Part shown: one piece after another, positions 36,596-45,780 of the stretch | How positions within the stretch are numbered: the first letter of the stretch is position 1 | How the letters are laid out: each line of letters begins with the position of its first letter | Origin: Alteromonadaceae bacterium 2753L.S.0a.02 | Lineage (GTDB): Bacteria; Pseudomonadota; Gammaproteobacteria; Pseudomonadales; Cellvibrionaceae | Reading direction: 5' to 3' | Assembly (NCBI GenBank): GCA_007827375.1 | Contig: VISH01000002.1 | Span: 868,001-932,000 of the forward strand | Length of the DNA stretch: 64,000 nucleotides | Translations under genes and position numbers: made by a program | Notes under the pieces: generated by a model | What the model was told of the DNA's origin: nothing | Databases searched by the model: none | The model's input: only the letters and a program-made list of their open reading frames with translations

Positions 36596-38704
36596 TTACA
36601 AGCCCAAATACGCATAGTAACGATCTTTAATTTTTCTAACATAGTTAACAGGTTCAGTGCCTCGCACATAGCCAAAACGGGCTTTATTGTAGTATTCCCG
36701 CTTTGAAAGCAACAGCATCGCGGCCTCAACATTGCCGAACCAAACGTCGCCCTGCCAACCTTTTTGACGTGCCAACCGGCGAGCATCATTGACGTGCCCA
36801 AAGCCTGCGTTGTACGCCGCCAGCGCAAACCACAGACGCTCTTCCAAGGGTAAATGTGCTTCGAAACGTTCGCGCGTCCAGTCGAGATATTTAATGCCCG
36901 CATGAATGCCAGTTTCCGGAGTTAGCGGCAGCTTAAAGCCTAGTTCCCGCGCAGTTCGCGGCATAACCTGGAATAATCCCACAGCGCCGGCAAAGGACTT
37001 TGCGCGTGGGTTAAATTTACTTTCCTGATACATTTGCGACACCAGCATACGCCAGTCGAACTGGTAGCGTACCGCAAGCGGTTTAACAATATCATCGTAG
37101 GGTGACAGAATTTCGCCATGCAGCAGCCGCTGTCCCTGGTATTTATCGATGCGAGATTCATTGCGAAAATATTTATTGTAGGTGACATTAAAAAATTTGC
37201 CGCGATAGTGCAGCTTGATATATTTATTCAATGCTTCCAGTAATAGTGGATTTTCTGCGCGAACCGCCCAGCCGAGCTTGCGGGTTTCTTCCAGCATCAG
37301 CCCCGGCACTAGGTCGTCATCGAAATTCGCCTCAATGCCCACCAGATGGCTGTCGGCAATTGTTGCATCATAATTACCCTGAGCCACAGCACTAAGAATT
37401 TCCGCTGTGGTTTGATCGGCGGGAGCGGCTTGCAATTTGAGTTCATATCCGCTGTCGAGAAGATGTTGCGCGGTTTGCCAGTAAGCTGTGTCTGGGCGAA
37501 CTACCAGGGTTCTACCCTTCAAGTTCTCGAGCGTGTCGAGCGATTGCGCTTGCTTGCGGCTCACCAATTGCTCGTTGGTGATATGGTAGTGATGTGTAAA
37601 TGAAATGCCCCGGAGGCGCCGATTCTCTGTGATGGTCATGTTGGCAGCAATCACATCACCCTCGCCAGACTTTAACATGCTAATCATATCGGTACCGGGT
37701 GGTGCTACTTCAACTTCCAGACGCAAGCCTTGTCGATCTGCAAATTTCTTCATTAAATCGTATTCGTACCCCATTAATTCGCCGCGCCAGAGAAAGTAAG
37801 TTGCCGCGCTGTTGCGGGTAATAATACGCAGCACTTTACGCTTCTTTATCACATCGAAATCGTCGTTGCTTCGCTTGCTGCGTATTTGCGTAATTCGGGA
37901 TTCCGTTAAAAAATTATTAAGCCGCGACAATAATTCCGGGGAATTTTTACGAGTAGCCCAGGCGATGGGCCGGGTGGGGGTGAGGTTGGCTCCTATGTGA
38001 GTATCTTCGCGGTAACTGGCCAATGCCTTGGCCTGATTGTCATCCATGATGGTTGCGTCGAATTTACCGGCGGCGATTTTATCGAGTAGATATTCCGGGT
38101 CGCCGTTGTCCAGCTCGCTAATGTGGATTTTGAGTTCCGGATGCTGCGCTGCGTAAGCGTGCAGAGTTTCTGAGTAAGAGGTGCCTTTGCCTACCGCAAA
38201 ATGTTTATTCTTGAGCTTGGCTGGTTCCGTGAGTCCCTCTTGCGTTGAAACCACCTGTTCAAAGGCGCGCGATACCGGTAGAGTAAAAGCGATGTGCTGT
38301 TCGCGGGCGTCAGTGTGGGTAAGGTGAGTCACAATAATGTCACCTTTGCCACTTTCGAGCATGGTGATTAAATCGCTGTGGTTGTCTGCGGCCAACCATT
38401 GAATTTTTAGCCCCAGGGAGGCGACGAATTGCTCAGCAAGTTCGCGGTACCCATGATTGGGTAAACCTTCACGGGGCAGACCTGTGTCTTCCCAGCGTGG
38501 TGCCAGTAGGCGAACCACACCTCGCTCCTGCAGCGCCGTAAAATCACCGGTTTCCGTGTAATTCTTAAAAGTTGGCGGGCCTGGTTCAGTTTCCGTGTTT
38601 TGGGGTGCAGGTACTTTACTACAACCGATTTGCAGCGTGGTTAACAAGCACACTAAAATGATGCCCGTTAATTTCAGTTGTTTGAAAAATAAGCGCTTGG
38701 CCAT
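36596..38704 (-). CDS. MltF-like lytic transglycosylase with two tandem SBP_bac_3 domains
   Basis: A 702-aa lipoprotein that cuts peptidoglycan between MurNAc and GlcNAc. The signal peptide ends in the lipobox LQIGC. Two amino-acid-binding-type domains follow in tandem (the first begins RGVVRLLAPRWED, the second KKRKVLRIITRNSAATYF), then a C-terminal SLT domain with catalytic Glu in YQESKFNP, GAVGLFQVMP and AAYNAGFGHV. E. coli MltF has one binding domain, so this protein carries a duplication. The frame is open to 38848; the ATG at 38704 was chosen because it directly starts the signal peptide. A start at 38791 has AAGGAGG, but too close. Confidence 0.88.
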   Translation of the reverse strand: MAKRLFFKQLKLTGIILVCLLTTLQIGCSKVPAPQNTETEPGPPTFKNYTETGDFTALQERGVVRLLAPRWEDTGLPREGLPNHGYRELAEQFVASLGLKIQWLAADNHSDLITMLESGKGDIIVTHLTHTDAREQHIAFTLPVSRAFEQVVSTQEGLTEPAKLKNKHFAVGKGTSYSETLHAYAAQHPELKIHISELDNGDPEYLLDKIAAGKFDATIMDDNQAKALASYREDTHIGANLTPTRPIAWATRKNSPELLSRLNNFLTESRITQIRSKRSNDDFDVIKKRKVLRIITRNSAATYFLWRGELMGYEYDLMKKFADRQGLRLEVEVAPPGTDMISMLKSGEGDVIAANMTITENRRLRGISFTHHYHITNEQLVSRKQAQSLDTLENLKGRTLVVRPDTAYWQTAQHLLDSGYELKLQAAPADQTTAEILSAVAQGNYDATIADSHLVGIEANFDDDLVPGLMLEETRKLGWAVRAENPLLLEALNKYIKLHYRGKFFNVTYNKYFRNESRIDKYQGQRLLHGEILSPYDDIVKPLAVRYQFDWRMLVSQMYQESKFNPRAKSFAGAVGLFQVMPRTARELGFKLPLTPETGIHAGIKYLDWTRERFEAHLPLEERLWFALAAYNAGFGHVNDARRLARQKGWQGDVWFGNVEAAMLLLSKREYYNKARFGYVRGTEPVNYVRKIKDRYYAYLGL

Positions 38705-38832
38705 TACACAATTGTTGGTAAAAGCTCCTGTAAATACGTGTTTCACAAACACGTATTTATGATGAGAGTGTCTCGAATTGAGTAACAACATCGCCTCCTT
38801 TGCAGAGGTTGATTTTAAAAAGGCAAGATACC

Positions 38833-39909
38833 ATGGTTTTTCGCTCATCGCTGTTTTGCGCGCTTGTGCTCACTTGTTTTTCTTTGTGGAGTAGCTCGAC
38901 ACAGGCACTGGTGGTGCTGCAGTATCACCACATATCCACCAAGTCGCCGCCCTCGACCAGCACCTCGCCAGATTTGTTTAAAGCGCATCTGGCCTTCCTT
39001 GCCGAGCAACAGTTCGAAGTGATATCAATTGAGGCTCTCCCGAAAATTCTGCAATCTGGAAAGCTTCCTGATAAAGCAGTGATTATCACTTTCGACGATG
39101 GTTACAAGTCGATATTCGAAACAGCCTGGCCAGAGCTACACAAACGTAAATGGCCGTTCACAGTTTTTGTTAATAGCAAACCGCACGACGAGAAAAACCC
39201 ACTTTACATGAGTTGGGAGGAGCTGGGTGAGCTGAGCAAACATGGCGTTACTGTTGCCAATCATACCGATAGTCACGCACATCTAATTCGCAGACGTGCA
39301 GGAGAATCGCGTGAAGCGTTTCAAGAGAGGCGTTTGCAAGAGCTGCTCTTTGCTGAAAAGCGCCTCAAAAAGGTGTTGGGAAAAGCCCCTAAATATTTCG
39401 CTTATCCCTATGGCGAATACGATAGCAATCTAATGGACATGCTGGCGACGGATGGCTACCTGGCGTTCGGACAGCAATCTGGGCCAGTGGCCGCGTATAC
39501 CCACCCGCAACTTATTCCACGTTTTCCGATGGGGGGCGTGTACGGCTCTATGGACGACTTCGCCACCAAAATTTACAGCTTGCCTTTTGTGAAACTCAAT
39601 ACTGTGGTGCACGATTCTCAAGGCCGGGTTTTGCAGGATCCCGAATTGCCCGCCGGTGAAACCATGCCGCAGCTGGAATTGATTTCGCCATTGTTCCGTT
39701 ACGCGAACATCGTACAGTGTTTTGCCTCGGGCCAGGGTGCGATTGTTGTTAAGGCAAAAGGTGGCAGTGTGTTAGCCAAAGCCCCACGTTCGCTGCCAGT
39801 GGGTCGCAGTCGATACAACTGCACCGCCCACGCAGGAGGGCCACGCTACTATTGGTTTTCGCAAATGTTTATCAGGCGCAACAGCGACGGTAGCTGGTAT
39901 CGGGAATAG
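38833..39909 (+). CDS. Exported polysaccharide deacetylase (PgaB-like NodB domain)
   Basis: A 358-aa exported enzyme with signal peptide LFCALVLTCFSLWSSSTQA. The NodB homology domain holds the metal and base motif ITFDDGYKSIF and the NHTDSHAHL histidines, with AYPYGEYDSNL further on. The order YHHISTKSPPSTS...F..HL.FL resembles PgaB, which deacetylates poly-N-acetylglucosamine. The C-terminal 130 residues match no domain I recognise. No pga genes lie nearby. It is divergent from the transglycosylase gene and could act on peptidoglycan or chitin fragments. Confidence 0.82.
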   Translation: MVFRSSLFCALVLTCFSLWSSSTQALVVLQYHHISTKSPPSTSTSPDLFKAHLAFLAEQQFEVISIEALPKILQSGKLPDKAVIITFDDGYKSIFETAWPELHKRKWPFTVFVNSKPHDEKNPLYMSWEELGELSKHGVTVANHTDSHAHLIRRRAGESREAFQERRLQELLFAEKRLKKVLGKAPKYFAYPYGEYDSNLMDMLATDGYLAFGQQSGPVAAYTHPQLIPRFPMGGVYGSMDDFATKIYSLPFVKLNTVVHDSQGRVLQDPELPAGETMPQLELISPLFRYANIVQCFASGQGAIVVKAKGGSVLAKAPRSLPVGRSRYNCTAHAGGPRYYWFSQMFIRRNSDGSWYRE

Positions 39910-39924
39910 CGGTGCTATATACGA

Positions 39925-40854
39925 TTATTGATTGACCAGTTTGCGATAGCTGGGAATGTAGTTGTTCTCGATGCGAAACAGGCGGCGATTGCGCAGTTCG
40001 GTTCGTATTCGTCTCAGGTCGTGATGTTTTGCTAAAAGCGTTTCTAGTCCGCCGGATGCGTTCAAGCGGTGCAGTCCTTCCGCGATGCGACGGTGTAATT
40101 CCGGTTGATTGGGGGCAACATAAAAGTGTGTGTGAGATACCGTGTAGAGTGCCAGCGTGGGTTCGATACACAACTGCGGCAGCTCTTGCGTTCGGTCCTG
40201 GTACTCGCGAAAAATCTCATTCATCGCTCGTGGAAAGTAATCAAAGCGTTTTTGCGCCAGCATTGCGAACAAGCCGTCATAGTCTTCTCCATATACCAAA
40301 TTGAACTGATGTTCCGCCAACACTTCAGCTATCGACCACTGTTTATTTACGCCGCCACGCAAGGTTCGAAGCTCTTCAAGGTTTTGAATTTCGGCAAATT
40401 TAGCCAGGTTATCGCAGTGAACCAGCAGCAAACGGTAGTTTTGCAAACCGCGCCGAATCGGAAATTCCACCGGTTTGGCAACCGCGTCCCAATGGGGGGT
40501 TGCTGATACATCGGCGACGTTGATGACCTCGCCAGTTTTAATGGCGGCCAACTGCCGTTCACGCGACATCGCTGGGGCGAACTCAATTCTAAAGGGGCCA
40601 TATTGAGGCTCGGTTACCTTCAGCACTTCGTTTAAAAGCTCGAAGGTGTAGTCGTTGCGATGGTCTGTTGCCGACGTTGGGGCCGCGACTCGAACTTTGG
40701 TGATGTAGGTGGGCTGTGGGGTGGGCACGGGTGTTGGTTGCTCCTGAGAGCCAGCGCCGAGGTTGCCGCTCGACAGCTGCGTGAGCAACAACTGGCTAGC
40801 GACACCCAGTAGCAAAAGCGCTGTAAAAACCCACACTAAGAGACGTGAGTTCAT
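39925..40854 (-). CDS. Orphan periplasmic solute-binding-like protein, paralogue 3
   Basis: A 309-aa protein with an N-terminal membrane anchor or signal (LLVWVFTALLLLGVASQLLL) and a Pro/Thr linker (PTPVPTPQPT). It has the blocks shared with the proteins at 7423 and 12987: PVEFPIRRGLQNYRLLLV, RFDYFPRAMNEIF and THFYVAPNQPELHRRIAEGL. The ATG at 40854 begins four bases after the hemB stop, which suggests cotranscription with hemB; an upstream GTG-like start would overlap hemB. Function unknown; no transporter genes adjoin. Confidence 0.72.
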   Translation of the reverse strand: MNSRLLVWVFTALLLLGVASQLLLTQLSSGNLGAGSQEQPTPVPTPQPTYITKVRVAAPTSATDHRNDYTFELLNEVLKVTEPQYGPFRIEFAPAMSRERQLAAIKTGEVINVADVSATPHWDAVAKPVEFPIRRGLQNYRLLLVHCDNLAKFAEIQNLEELRTLRGGVNKQWSIAEVLAEHQFNLVYGEDYDGLFAMLAQKRFDYFPRAMNEIFREYQDRTQELPQLCIEPTLALYTVSHTHFYVAPNQPELHRRIAEGLHRLNASGGLETLLAKHHDLRRIRTELRNRRLFRIENNYIPSYRKLVNQ

Positions 40855-40858
40855 GGCC

Positions 40859-41854
40859 TTAGCCGGCTTTAATAAGCTCCGCTGCACGCTTGGCAAAGTA
40901 GCTTAATATGCCATCTGCGCCAGCGCGCTTGATACACACTAACGACTCCATAATGACTGCCTCTGAAAGTGCACCTGCTGCAATGGCGAACATGTGCATG
41001 CTGTACTCGCCACTCACCTGATACACAAACGTGGGAACACCAAACTCCTGCTTGACCCGGCGCACGATGTCAAGATAGGGCATCCCAGGCTTCACCATCA
41101 CCATGTCGGCACCCTCACTGATATCAAGGCCGACTTCATGAAGTGCTTCATCACCGTTGGCTGGGTCCATCTGGTAGGTATACTTGTTGCCGCCCCCCAG
41201 GTTTGCAGCAGAGCCCACGGCGTCTCGAAATGGGCCATAGTACGATGAGGCATATTTGGCGGAATAGGCCATGATTTGCGTATTGATAAAGCCGCATTCG
41301 TCGAGCGCCCCCCGTATTGCTCCTACGCGACCATCCATCATATCGGAAGGCGCAATAATGTCTGCACCGGCGGCGGCACAAACCTGAGCCTGGCGCTGCA
41401 AGGCCACCACGGTTTCGTCATTCAACACATAGCCAGCGTCGTTGATAATGCCGTCTTGACCGTGGGTGGTGTAAGGGTCCAGGGCGCCATCACAAATAAT
41501 CCCCATTTCGGGATAGCTTTGTTTTAATGTGCGAACAGTTCTGGCGACCAGACCGTTTTCGTCAAAGGCGGCTTCACCATTCTCACTTTTGTATTCAGCG
41601 CTAATGTTGGGAAATAGCGCGATGGCGGGTATACCCAATTCGAGGAGCTCTTCCACTTCACGTTCCAACTCATCCATGGTCAAACGAAACTGACCTGGCA
41701 TGGAATGGATTTCCTGTCGCTGTCCGGAGCCTTCAATAACAAACACCGGATAGATTAAATCACTGGAGCTGAGGGTATTTTCGCGCACCAAACGCCGAGA
41801 AAATTCCGAAAAGCGATTGCGGCGCAGGCGGGTTGAGGGAAACTGGCGTTGCAT
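40859..41854 (-). CDS. hemB: Delta-aminolevulinic acid dehydratase (porphobilinogen synthase)
   Basis: A 331-aa haem-pathway enzyme that joins two 5-aminolevulinates into porphobilinogen. The Schiff-base lysine region MVMVKPGMPYLDIV and the second lysine region (IMAYSAKYASSYYGPFRDA) are present, as are the N-terminal RLRRNRF start and the C-terminal family block. The N-terminal metal region has DALDPYTTHGQDG in place of the CxCxxC cluster, so it is the Mg-dependent rather than zinc type. Haem supply suits a genome with this many cytochromes. Confidence 0.97.
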   Translation of the reverse strand: MQRQFPSTRLRRNRFSEFSRRLVRENTLSSSDLIYPVFVIEGSGQRQEIHSMPGQFRLTMDELEREVEELLELGIPAIALFPNISAEYKSENGEAAFDENGLVARTVRTLKQSYPEMGIICDGALDPYTTHGQDGIINDAGYVLNDETVVALQRQAQVCAAAGADIIAPSDMMDGRVGAIRGALDECGFINTQIMAYSAKYASSYYGPFRDAVGSAANLGGGNKYTYQMDPANGDEALHEVGLDISEGADMVMVKPGMPYLDIVRRVKQEFGVPTFVYQVSGEYSMHMFAIAAGALSEAVIMESLVCIKRAGADGILSYFAKRAAELIKAG

Positions 41855-42026
41855 ATATTAATCCCGCATAAGAGTTGCTGAAAATTCGAGACCGACTATA
41901 GAGAAAGGCGCATAGCAGGGCAAGTTATGGGACACTTAAACCCATGAAGCGACGCTTATTCGTTCGATAATTGAACAATTGCATTTCAAGATAAAATCAT
42001 TCTTAGGTACCTGGGTGGGCACTGGC

Positions 42027-42032
42027 TATAAT
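42027..42032 (+). promoter_or_regulatory. -10 element of the putative small RNA
   Basis: A perfect TATAAT at 42027-42032 with poor -35 candidates near 42003-42009. It would start transcription near 42038-42040, about 170 bases before an intrinsic terminator. Confidence 0.5.
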
Positions 42033-42037
42033 TTGAT

Positions 42038-42206
42038 TATGCAAGTCGCAAACACTGAGGGCGAGCAGTAAAGCCGGTGATTGCATTGCAAAACCGCTGA
42101 GGTTATCAGCACCGAAGGTGTGGCAGTAGCCTCACCAACGCATAAATCCGCTCACAGGATTTTGCAAATGGAACCCCCGCTTCCTTATGGAGTGGGGGTT
42201 TATTTT
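42038..42206 (+). ncRNA. Putative structured small RNA with intrinsic terminator
   Basis: Between a TATAAT box and a terminator lies a stretch with no good open frame but strong pairing. A long stem joins about 42083-42094 (CATTGCAAAACC) with GGATTTTGCAAATG near 42157-42170, with two single-base bulges. Inside it are GCTGA(GGTTA)TCAGC, then CACC(GAA)GGTG, then GGC(AGTA)GCC. I compared it by eye with common riboswitches, 6S RNA and Rsm-type RNAs and found no match. It could instead be a long leader of the phosphatase gene. Confidence 0.45.
42172..42206 (+). terminator. Rho-independent terminator before the phosphatase gene
   Basis: AACCCCC pairs with GGGGGTT across a loop of about 15 bases, and the right arm runs into TTATTTTT. 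This is a convincing intrinsic terminator on the plus strand. No coding gene ends before it, so it most likely ends the small RNA. Confidence 0.75.
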
Positions 42207-42210
42207 TCCT

Positions 42211-42228
42211 CTGCCACACGATATTCAT
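42211..42228 (+). promoter_or_regulatory. Candidate Pho box upstream of alkaline phosphatase
   Basis: CTGCCAC-ACGA-TATTCAT matches the PhoB consensus halves (CTGTCAT) at five of seven bases each, with the right 11-base period. A TAAACT -10-like box follows after 11 bases, the spacing found in Pho promoters. The match is moderate; the gene downstream makes it credible. Confidence 0.45.
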
Positions 42229-42289
42229 GGTTTTTTCAGTAAACTATCGCATCTCGACTCCCTGCGATAAGTGAAGTGAATCCCAAACT

Positions 42290-43942
42290 ATGAAAGTTCA
42301 TTCTCTCGTTCAAGCTACTTTAACCCTCGTATTGATATCTGCTTTTGCGCAAGCAAACGCAGCAAAAAATGATGTACAGCTGACGGATTACCCTGAAGTT
42401 GCCGCCAGTTGGTATCACGCCGGCGAGCAAAAAGTGAAGAGCAAAGCCGCTGCTCTGGGAGTTAAGGCTCAAGGCAAAGCCAAAAATGTAATTCTGTTGA
42501 TTGGTGATGGCATGGGGATAAGCACCGTTACAGCTGCGAGAATATTTGCGGGCCAGCAGCATGGGCTCTTGGGTGAAGAATATGAATTGGCGTTTGATAA
42601 GTTTCCCTATAGCGGGTTATCGCGCACATACAATACCAATCAACAAACGCCGGATTCTGCAGGTACCATGACGGCTATGATAACCGGGGTAAAAACCAAA
42701 GCCGGCGTGTTGAGCGTAAACGATGGTGCTTTGCGTGGTGAGTGCGATTCACAAAAAAACAATGAATTACTCAGTGCGGTGGAGCTGGCTGAAATTGCCG
42801 GAATGGCGACCGGGGTTGTTTCCACCGCGCGAATAACACACGCAACACCTGCAGCGACTTATGCGAGTTCAGTAGAACGTGACTGGGAAAGTGACATAAG
42901 CACTCCCGCAGTGGCACGGGAAGCAGGGTGTGAAGATATTGCTAGCCAGTTAATTCATTTTTCCAACACCCTTACTGAAACGGTCGCGCAAATTCGGCCG
43001 AAATCAAATCAAAAATTCTCAAGCGACGGTATTGACGTGGTGCTAGGTGGTGGCGCTAAAAATTTTTTACCGGCTGGGCAATTTACCTTCAACGGAACCA
43101 CGTTAACCGGTAAGCGGGAAGACGGTAGAAACCTGGTGAAGGAGTGGCAAGAAAACAACCCAAAGGGAATTTTTGTTGCTAATCGGGACGATTTAAATCA
43201 CGCGGCGAAAAGTAAAACGCAACCATTGTTCGGATTATTCAGTAATTCACACATGGCTTACGACAGTCAGCGATCCGCAGAAAAACAAAAAAAAACTGAG
43301 CCATCATTAGCCGAAATGACTTCGGCGGCGCTGGATATTTTGCAACAAAATAAAAAAGGGTATTTTCTGATGGTGGAAGCTGGCCGTATCGATCATGCGC
43401 ACCACATCAACAACGCTTATAACGCCTTACAGGATACCGTCGCACTTTCTGATGCCGTGGACGTCGCTGTGGCTCGTACCGATCCGAAAGATACCTTAAT
43501 TATTGTGACTGCCGATCATAGCCATGTGTTTATGATTGCCGGTTATGCGCCACGGGGAAATCCCATTCTTGGGAAATCAAAACACACATCCAATGGCGAG
43601 TGGGCGCGCGATTTAAATAATAAACCCTATACCACCGTCGGTTATCTTAATGGTCCCGGCTTCGAATTGGATGCTGGTAACCACAATGCCGACGCTCGCT
43701 ATGATACACCGGCACATTCAGGTCGTGCAGAGATTGAAAAAATCGATACTCAAGACCCGGGTTACCATCAGGAAACCCTGGTGCCTCTAGATGCGGAAAC
43801 CCATGCGGGTGAAGATGTGGCCATCTATGCGCGAGGCCCGGGCGCGGTACTTGTGTCGGGTAGCAACGAACAAAATGTGATTTTTCATGTGATGAACTAT
43901 ACGGCAGATTTGGTCGGGCGCGCGCAACGCGCCCTGAAATAA
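42290..43942 (+). CDS. phoA: Alkaline phosphatase, PhoA family
   Basis: A 550-aa exported phosphomonoesterase. The signal peptide is LVQATLTLVLISAFAQANA. The first metal aspartate lies in LIGDGMGISTVTAAR, the nucleophilic serine in TPDSAGTMTAMITGVKT, and the other metal ligands in EAGRIDHAHH, TADHSH and the late ETHAGEDVAIYARGP. The length is longer than E. coli PhoA and nearer to marine PhoA-like enzymes. It has its own promoter with a Pho-box-like site and converges at six bases with the OlsF-like gene, suggesting a phosphate-starvation pair. Confidence 0.93.
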   Translation: MKVHSLVQATLTLVLISAFAQANAAKNDVQLTDYPEVAASWYHAGEQKVKSKAAALGVKAQGKAKNVILLIGDGMGISTVTAARIFAGQQHGLLGEEYELAFDKFPYSGLSRTYNTNQQTPDSAGTMTAMITGVKTKAGVLSVNDGALRGECDSQKNNELLSAVELAEIAGMATGVVSTARITHATPAATYASSVERDWESDISTPAVAREAGCEDIASQLIHFSNTLTETVAQIRPKSNQKFSSDGIDVVLGGGAKNFLPAGQFTFNGTTLTGKREDGRNLVKEWQENNPKGIFVANRDDLNHAAKSKTQPLFGLFSNSHMAYDSQRSAEKQKKTEPSLAEMTSAALDILQQNKKGYFLMVEAGRIDHAHHINNAYNALQDTVALSDAVDVAVARTDPKDTLIIVTADHSHVFMIAGYAPRGNPILGKSKHTSNGEWARDLNNKPYTTVGYLNGPGFELDAGNHNADARYDTPAHSGRAEIEKIDTQDPGYHQETLVPLDAETHAGEDVAIYARGPGAVLVSGSNEQNVIFHVMNYTADLVGRAQRALK

Positions 43943-43948
43943 GCGTGG

Positions 43949-45673
43949 TTATTTACTTTCCGGCTCGCCAATATAGCGTTTAAATTTACTGGGTTTGAGG
44001 CGAGTGATATCCCCCATGCAGAGGCCGTCGAGGCAATCGCCAAAGTCCGGGTCGCGGCTGAATATGAGTGATAAAAAACCGCCTTTTTCAAACAGAGCCG
44101 TGTATTGTTTGAATAGTACCGGCAGTTTTTGACCCCGCGCCGCGAAACGCTGTTGCATAAAATCGAAAGCTTCATCAGCATCGCGATCGCCAAACTGTTT
44201 GTCGAGAAAGGCCATGCGTTCAGTCGATAGCAGGTAAGGAAAATTAGCTTTTACCAGAGCATCGGGAAAGTTGTAATAACGACGATAAAAGAACACCAGG
44301 GTGTCCATTAAATCCCGTGGGTAGTCGGCGCTCATGCTCACCGGACCGATGAGATAGCGCAAATGGGGATTGTGTGCCAGATAAGCGCCGAGCCCTTGCC
44401 ATAAATAATCCAGGCAGGCCTTACCCCAATACTTAGGTGATACAAAACTGCGGCCTAATTCCACGCCCTGAGCAAAATATTGCGCGAAACGAGGATCAAA
44501 ACGATACAAGGTACTGGTGTAAAAACCGCGAATGCCTTTTTCCGCCAAAATGTGTTGGCCGTTACCAATGCGATAAGAACCCGCGATCTCGCGCGCTTCA
44601 GCGTTCCAGAGCACCAGGTGCTCGTAGTAGGTGTCGAACTCGTCCAGATCGCGTTTTTGGCCGGTGCCTTCTCCCGCGGCCCGGAAGGTTAGTTCACGCA
44701 GGCGGCCGATCTCGCGAATGATTGCTGAGTTTGGCGCATAGTTCACCAGAAACACTTCATTGTTGTCTCGCGTGCTGCCAATGCGTTTTGCCTTAGCTAG
44801 CTCGCGCTCCAGATCGTCTGGCGACTCGGGGGCCGCCAAACGCTTTTGGGTGGCAAAAACCTTGTTCTTTTTTTGCGCGAGATTATAAACGTGTTTTTTG
44901 AGTCGCTTTACTAAGGTGCGGTCGCGCAATTGATCGGTAAACAGCGATTCGTTGGGAATTGGCTCCCCAATACTAAAGGTGATTTTACGCGAATGTTTGT
45001 TGAACATTTCGTGTGCCAGGAGAGCGGTACCCAGAGGTTTGAACAAGGCCGAGGCTCCGTAAAACAACAAAGAGTTTTTGGCCTTGATATGCACAGGTAA
45101 AATTGGCGCCTTTCCTTTTCGTGCAAAATGCAAAAACCCAGGCCGCCAGTGGCCATCTTTAACACCGGTAGGTCTTGCGCGAGAGACTTCTCCGGCTGGG
45201 AATACGATAATGGCTTGCTCGTCTTGCAGCGCTTCGATCACCTTTTTGAAGCTGCGCCGTGCGCTACCGCCGGTCATATTGTCGAGCGGAATAAATAACT
45301 CATTCAGATTGCTGAAGTTCATGAGCATATCATTCGCGACGATTTTTACATCGCTGCGTACTTCGCTAATGAGTTTCAAAATGGCTAGGCCATCTAACGA
45401 ACCAATGGGGTGGTTGGCAATAATCACCACGCGCCCTTGCGATGGCACCTGATTGAGATCGCGCGTTGCAACCGTGTAGTTAAAATTAAAATAATCGAAC
45501 ACCTTTTCGATGAACGGGACGCCTTTTACATCTTTGTGCTCAAGCAGAAACCGGTTAATCTCATTTTCATGCACCAACCTTTTAAGGAGCGAAAGTGTTG
45601 GCCGGCGGATCAGCGCGGGCTTGCTCGCAAAGGTTGGAAACTTAGTGGTTATTGCTTTTTCGACGTTGATCAT
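43949..45673 (-). CDS. olsF: Bifunctional GNAT/PlsC acyltransferase, probable ornithine-lipid synthase OlsF
   Basis: A 574-aa protein of two fused acyltransferases. The N-terminal half is PlsC-like with NHPIGSLDGLAIL and a later FPAGEVSR block (OlsA-like O-acylation). The C-terminal half is a GNAT-type N-acyltransferase (LRELTFRAAGEGTG, YRIGNGQHIL, ELGRSFVSPKYWG, IGPVSMSADYP) like OlsB. Together these fit OlsF, which makes ornithine lipids from an amino acid and acyl-ACP. Ornithine lipids replace phospholipids under phosphate stress. A good Pho box stands upstream and an alkaline phosphatase gene converges on it. The amino acid used cannot be told from sequence. Confidence 0.85.
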   Translation of the reverse strand: MINVEKAITTKFPTFASKPALIRRPTLSLLKRLVHENEINRFLLEHKDVKGVPFIEKVFDYFNFNYTVATRDLNQVPSQGRVVIIANHPIGSLDGLAILKLISEVRSDVKIVANDMLMNFSNLNELFIPLDNMTGGSARRSFKKVIEALQDEQAIIVFPAGEVSRARPTGVKDGHWRPGFLHFARKGKAPILPVHIKAKNSLLFYGASALFKPLGTALLAHEMFNKHSRKITFSIGEPIPNESLFTDQLRDRTLVKRLKKHVYNLAQKKNKVFATQKRLAAPESPDDLERELAKAKRIGSTRDNNEVFLVNYAPNSAIIREIGRLRELTFRAAGEGTGQKRDLDEFDTYYEHLVLWNAEAREIAGSYRIGNGQHILAEKGIRGFYTSTLYRFDPRFAQYFAQGVELGRSFVSPKYWGKACLDYLWQGLGAYLAHNPHLRYLIGPVSMSADYPRDLMDTLVFFYRRYYNFPDALVKANFPYLLSTERMAFLDKQFGDRDADEAFDFMQQRFAARGQKLPVLFKQYTALFEKGGFLSLIFSRDPDFGDCLDGLCMGDITRLKPSKFKRYIGEPESK

Positions 45674-45780
45674 GGCAAGACCTTGTGTGCTGTCGTTGTG
45701 CTGTTACTGGGGCAATTGTCTTACTTCTGTAAAATAAGCCCTGAATACACCATAAATTCTGCTAAGGCTAATCCTGAAAT

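Larger units (their letters stand above)
41855..42289. other. Intergenic region between hemB and the phosphatase gene
   Basis: This 435-base region holds, in order, the hemB promoter side, a probable small RNA gene with its own promoter and terminator (42027-42206), and the promoter of the alkaline phosphatase with a Pho-box-like site (42211-42228). Confidence 0.6.

Noticed and set aside
42038..42206. Cobalamin, glycine or c-di-GMP riboswitch in the leader of the phosphatase gene
   Set aside because: Short stretches such as CACCGAAGGTG recall riboswitch parts, but the needed conserved cores are absent by eye, and an intrinsic terminator separates it from the gene.
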